Of a stretch of DNA of 16,247 nt, positions 14,927-16,247 are shown in pieces; position 1 is the first letter of the stretch; each line of letters opens with the position of its first letter. The stretch covers positions 1-16,247 of the forward strand of contig SPCN01000019.1 of NCBI GenBank assembly GCA_004525465.1, written 5' to 3'. The position numbers and the translations under genes were made by a program. Source of the DNA: Chrysiogenales bacterium. Its GTDB lineage: Bacteria; Acidobacteriota; Aminicenantia; UBA2199. Below the pieces are notes generated by a model. The model worked only from the letters and a program-made list of their open reading frames with translations, was not told where the DNA came from and did not search any database.

Positions 14927-15877
14927 ATGGAAGAAAAGATAAGGCTGGGCATCAGCTCCTGCCTGCTGGGCAACAAGGTGCGCTATGACGGCGGCCACAA
15001 GTTCGATCCCTTCCTGGTCAACACCCTCGGACAATTCGTAACATACGTGCCGGTCTGCCCCGAGGTGGAATCGGGATTTACTGTGCCCCGTGAAGCGTTT
15101 CGCCTGGTCGGCGACCCGGCGGCGCCACGGCTGATCACCAGCCAAAGCAGAGTCGACGCCACGCTGCAGATGGAGCGCTGGCTGGCGAAAAAGCTGCCGC
15201 TGCTGGAAAAAGAGGATTTGTGCGGCTTTATTTTCAAGAGCCAGTCCCCGTCCAGCGGCATGGAGCGGGTCAAGGTCTACAATGAAAAAGGCATGGCCGA
15301 AAAGAAAGGGGTGGGAATTTTCGCCCGGGCCCTGATGGAGCGCCTGCCGCTGCTGCCCGTGGAAGAGGAAGGCCGTCTGCAGGATATCCAGCTCCGCGAA
15401 AACTTCATCGTGCGCATCTTTGTCTACCGCCGCTGGCGCGAACTGCTGGCCGCCGGGACCGCAAGCGGGCGCCTGGTCGATTTCCAGCGCCGCCACAAAT
15501 TGCTGTTCATGGCCCACAGCCCGGAAATGGCCCGGCAGCTTGGCAGGCTGGTGGCGGGGGCCGGAACGCGTCCGGCCGCCGAGGTCTTCCCCGAGTACGA
15601 AAAACTGCTCATGACCGCCCTCAAGCAAAAGGCCACCGTGCGCAAGAACGTCAACGTGCTGCAGCACATGTTGGGCTATTTCAAAAAGCAGCTCGACGTT
15701 TTTGAAAAAAAGGAAATGCTGGCTGCGATCGAAACCTACCGCCAGAACCTTGTGCCGCTGATCGTGCCGCTGACATTGCTGAAGCATTACATCGACAAGT
15801 TCCAGCAGCCGTACCTGCATGAGCAGTTTTATCTCGATCCGCACCCCCTGGAACTAAAACTGCGCAATCACGCCTAG
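14927..15877 (+). CDS. YbgA-type protein: DUF523 (TudS-like) plus DUF1722
   Basis: The N-terminal DUF523 domain (about 5–150) resembles the TudS thiouracil desulfurases, which hold a [4Fe-4S] cluster by three cysteines. C12 (ISSCLLG) and C44 (VPVCPE) are present, but the third position, normally in SPSCG, is serine here (S110, codon 15254–15256). A further cysteine, C99, lies 11 residues before it. The C-terminal DUF1722 domain (about 185–305) is helical, with NVLQHMLGYFKKQL (243–256), as in E. coli YbgA, whose function is not settled. At 316 residues this is the normal fused architecture. GGAGG lies 4 nt before the ATG. The gene follows the fatty acid kinase by 23 nt and is probably in the polA transcript. 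Whether it still binds a cluster is uncertain. Confidence 0.9.
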   Translation: MEEKIRLGISSCLLGNKVRYDGGHKFDPFLVNTLGQFVTYVPVCPEVESGFTVPREAFRLVGDPAAPRLITSQSRVDATLQMERWLAKKLPLLEKEDLCGFIFKSQSPSSGMERVKVYNEKGMAEKKGVGIFARALMERLPLLPVEEEGRLQDIQLRENFIVRIFVYRRWRELLAAGTASGRLVDFQRRHKLLFMAHSPEMARQLGRLVAGAGTRPAAEVFPEYEKLLMTALKQKATVRKNVNVLQHMLGYFKKQLDVFEKKEMLAAIETYRQNLVPLIVPLTLLKHYIDKFQQPYLHEQFYLDPHPLELKLRNHA

Positions 15878-15878
15878 G

Positions 15879-15952
15879 GGGCGGTCTGCGCCATTCCAAG
15901 GCAAAAGGCAATAGGTGCAGTTCCCCCTGGCGGGGACACGCGCGAACCGCCC
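15879..15952. repeat. Imperfect inverted repeat, possible REP- or MITE-like hairpin
   Basis: Two 13-nt arms (15879–15891 and 15940–15952) pair with one C·A mismatch and one U·G wobble: GGGCGGT...GCGC against GCGC...ACCGCCC. The 48-nt interior holds a second small hairpin (about 15920–15937, CCCC against GGGG). It starts 2 nt after the YbgA-type gene's stop. No T-run follows the plus-strand arm (next comes GTACAAAAAG), so it is not a normal intrinsic terminator there. It may be a mobile palindromic repeat or a structured 3' end. Confidence 0.4.
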
Positions 15953-16047
15953 GTACAAAAAGAAATTCGCTATGAAAAAAAGCAATGCGCCTGCCGAACG
16001 CAAAGATATTCATCCCTTAAGCGAATGCTTTGTGACGGGAATAGTGC

Positions 16048-16076
16048 TTGTTATTTTCAAGCCGATCCCATAAAAT
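16048..16076 (+). promoter_or_regulatory. Sigma70-type promoter for the tricorn-like protease gene
   Basis: TTGTTA (16048–16053, four of six bases), a 17-bp spacer and TAAAAT (16071–16076, five of six). Transcription would start near 16083. A GAGGT ribosome site (16085–16089) lies 8 nt before the ATG at 16098. Confidence 0.55.
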
Positions 16077-16097
16077 AGAAAACAGAGGTACTCCATC

Positions 16098-16247
16098 ATG
16101 AAAGTAAAAAAAATTACTTTGATTTTGCTGTTGATGTCTATCGCCGCCGGGGCCTTTGCGGCCGAGGCGCGGTTTATGACCTATCCCGATATCCATGGCG
16201 ACAAGATAGTCTTCACCTATGAAGGGGACCTCTGGCTGGCCGAGCGC
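16098..16247 (+). CDS. Secreted tricorn-like (S41 family) protease, N-terminal fragment
   Basis: Only the first 50 residues are in the window. Residues 1–21 form a signal peptide: lysines at 2, 4 and 5, a hydrophobic core ITLILLLMSIAAG and a probable cleavage site after AFA. The mature part begins AEARFMTYPDIHGDKIVF and then has YEGDLWLAE, which is the pattern I know from the start of the first beta-propeller of bacterial tricorn protease homologues (large exported PDZ/S41 serine peptidases). The catalytic region is outside the window, so a non-peptidase propeller protein of the TolB kind remains possible. It has its own promoter and ribosome site, so it is a new transcription unit. Confidence 0.78.
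   Translation, partial: MKVKKITLILLLMSIAAGAFAAEARFMTYPDIHGDKIVFTYEGDLWLAER

Noticed and set aside
15878..15960. Structured region considered as SRP RNA, tRNA or riboswitch
   Set aside because: No SRP GGAAG-type loop, no tRNA T-loop or anticodon arm and no riboswitch core that I know is present. Only the inverted repeat is supported.
1..16247. CRISPR arrays, tRNA or rRNA genes, insertion sequences, toxin–antitoxin or phage genes
   Set aside because: I looked across the window and saw no direct repeat series, RNA gene hallmarks, transposase or integrase motifs.

Overview
The window reads as ordinary bacterial chromosome of moderately high GC, with tightly packed, often overlapping genes. Nothing in it fixes the species. 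The phosphonate cluster, the DAK2–DegV fusion, the YbgA-type protein and a secreted tricorn-like protease would fit an uncultured anaerobic lineage such as Candidatus Aminicenantes or a relative of Acidobacteriota. That placement is inference, not a demonstrated assignment. I saw no tRNA, rRNA, CRISPR array, transposase or prophage gene.

Left end (1–4272, minus strand): a phosphonate biosynthesis module. Transcription runs from a cytidylyltransferase–PEP mutase fusion (pepM) to phosphonopyruvate decarboxylase (ppd) and an iron-type alcohol dehydrogenase, with gaps of only 3–4 nt. A terminator follows, and then a CDP-alcohol phosphatidyltransferase gene under its own strong sigma70-type promoter; that gene runs off the left edge. 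Read together, the genes predict PEP -> phosphonopyruvate -> phosphonoacetaldehyde -> 2-hydroxyethylphosphonate. CMP activation and transfer to an alcohol acceptor would follow, most simply a lipid, giving a membrane phosphonolipid. This is the most notable system in the window.

Middle (4516–8829, plus strand): xseA-xseB-ispA-dxs, a compact operon joining exonuclease VII to early isoprenoid synthesis (DXP synthase and farnesyl diphosphate synthase). It is divergent from the phosphonate operon and ends at a likely intrinsic terminator. Convergent to it, on the minus strand, are a WecG/TagA-type glycosyltransferase (8934–9722) and, overlapping its start, a small unrecognised gene (9719–9979).

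Right half (10108–16247, plus strand): a small conserved-looking protein, full-length DNA polymerase I with an intact proofreading site, a single-chain FakA/FakB-like fatty acid kinase (DAK2 + middle domain + DegV), and a DUF523–DUF1722 (YbgA-type) protein in which one expected cluster cysteine is serine. After an imperfect inverted repeat comes the signal peptide and first residues of a tricorn-like protease, cut by the window edge.

Regulation: several promoters match the sigma70 consensus with 17-bp spacers. Two divergent ones (9986–10014 and 10073–10101) place the -10 box exactly 6 nt before an ATG, which points to leaderless mRNAs. Genes inside operons mostly use Shine-Dalgarno sites or stop/start overlaps.
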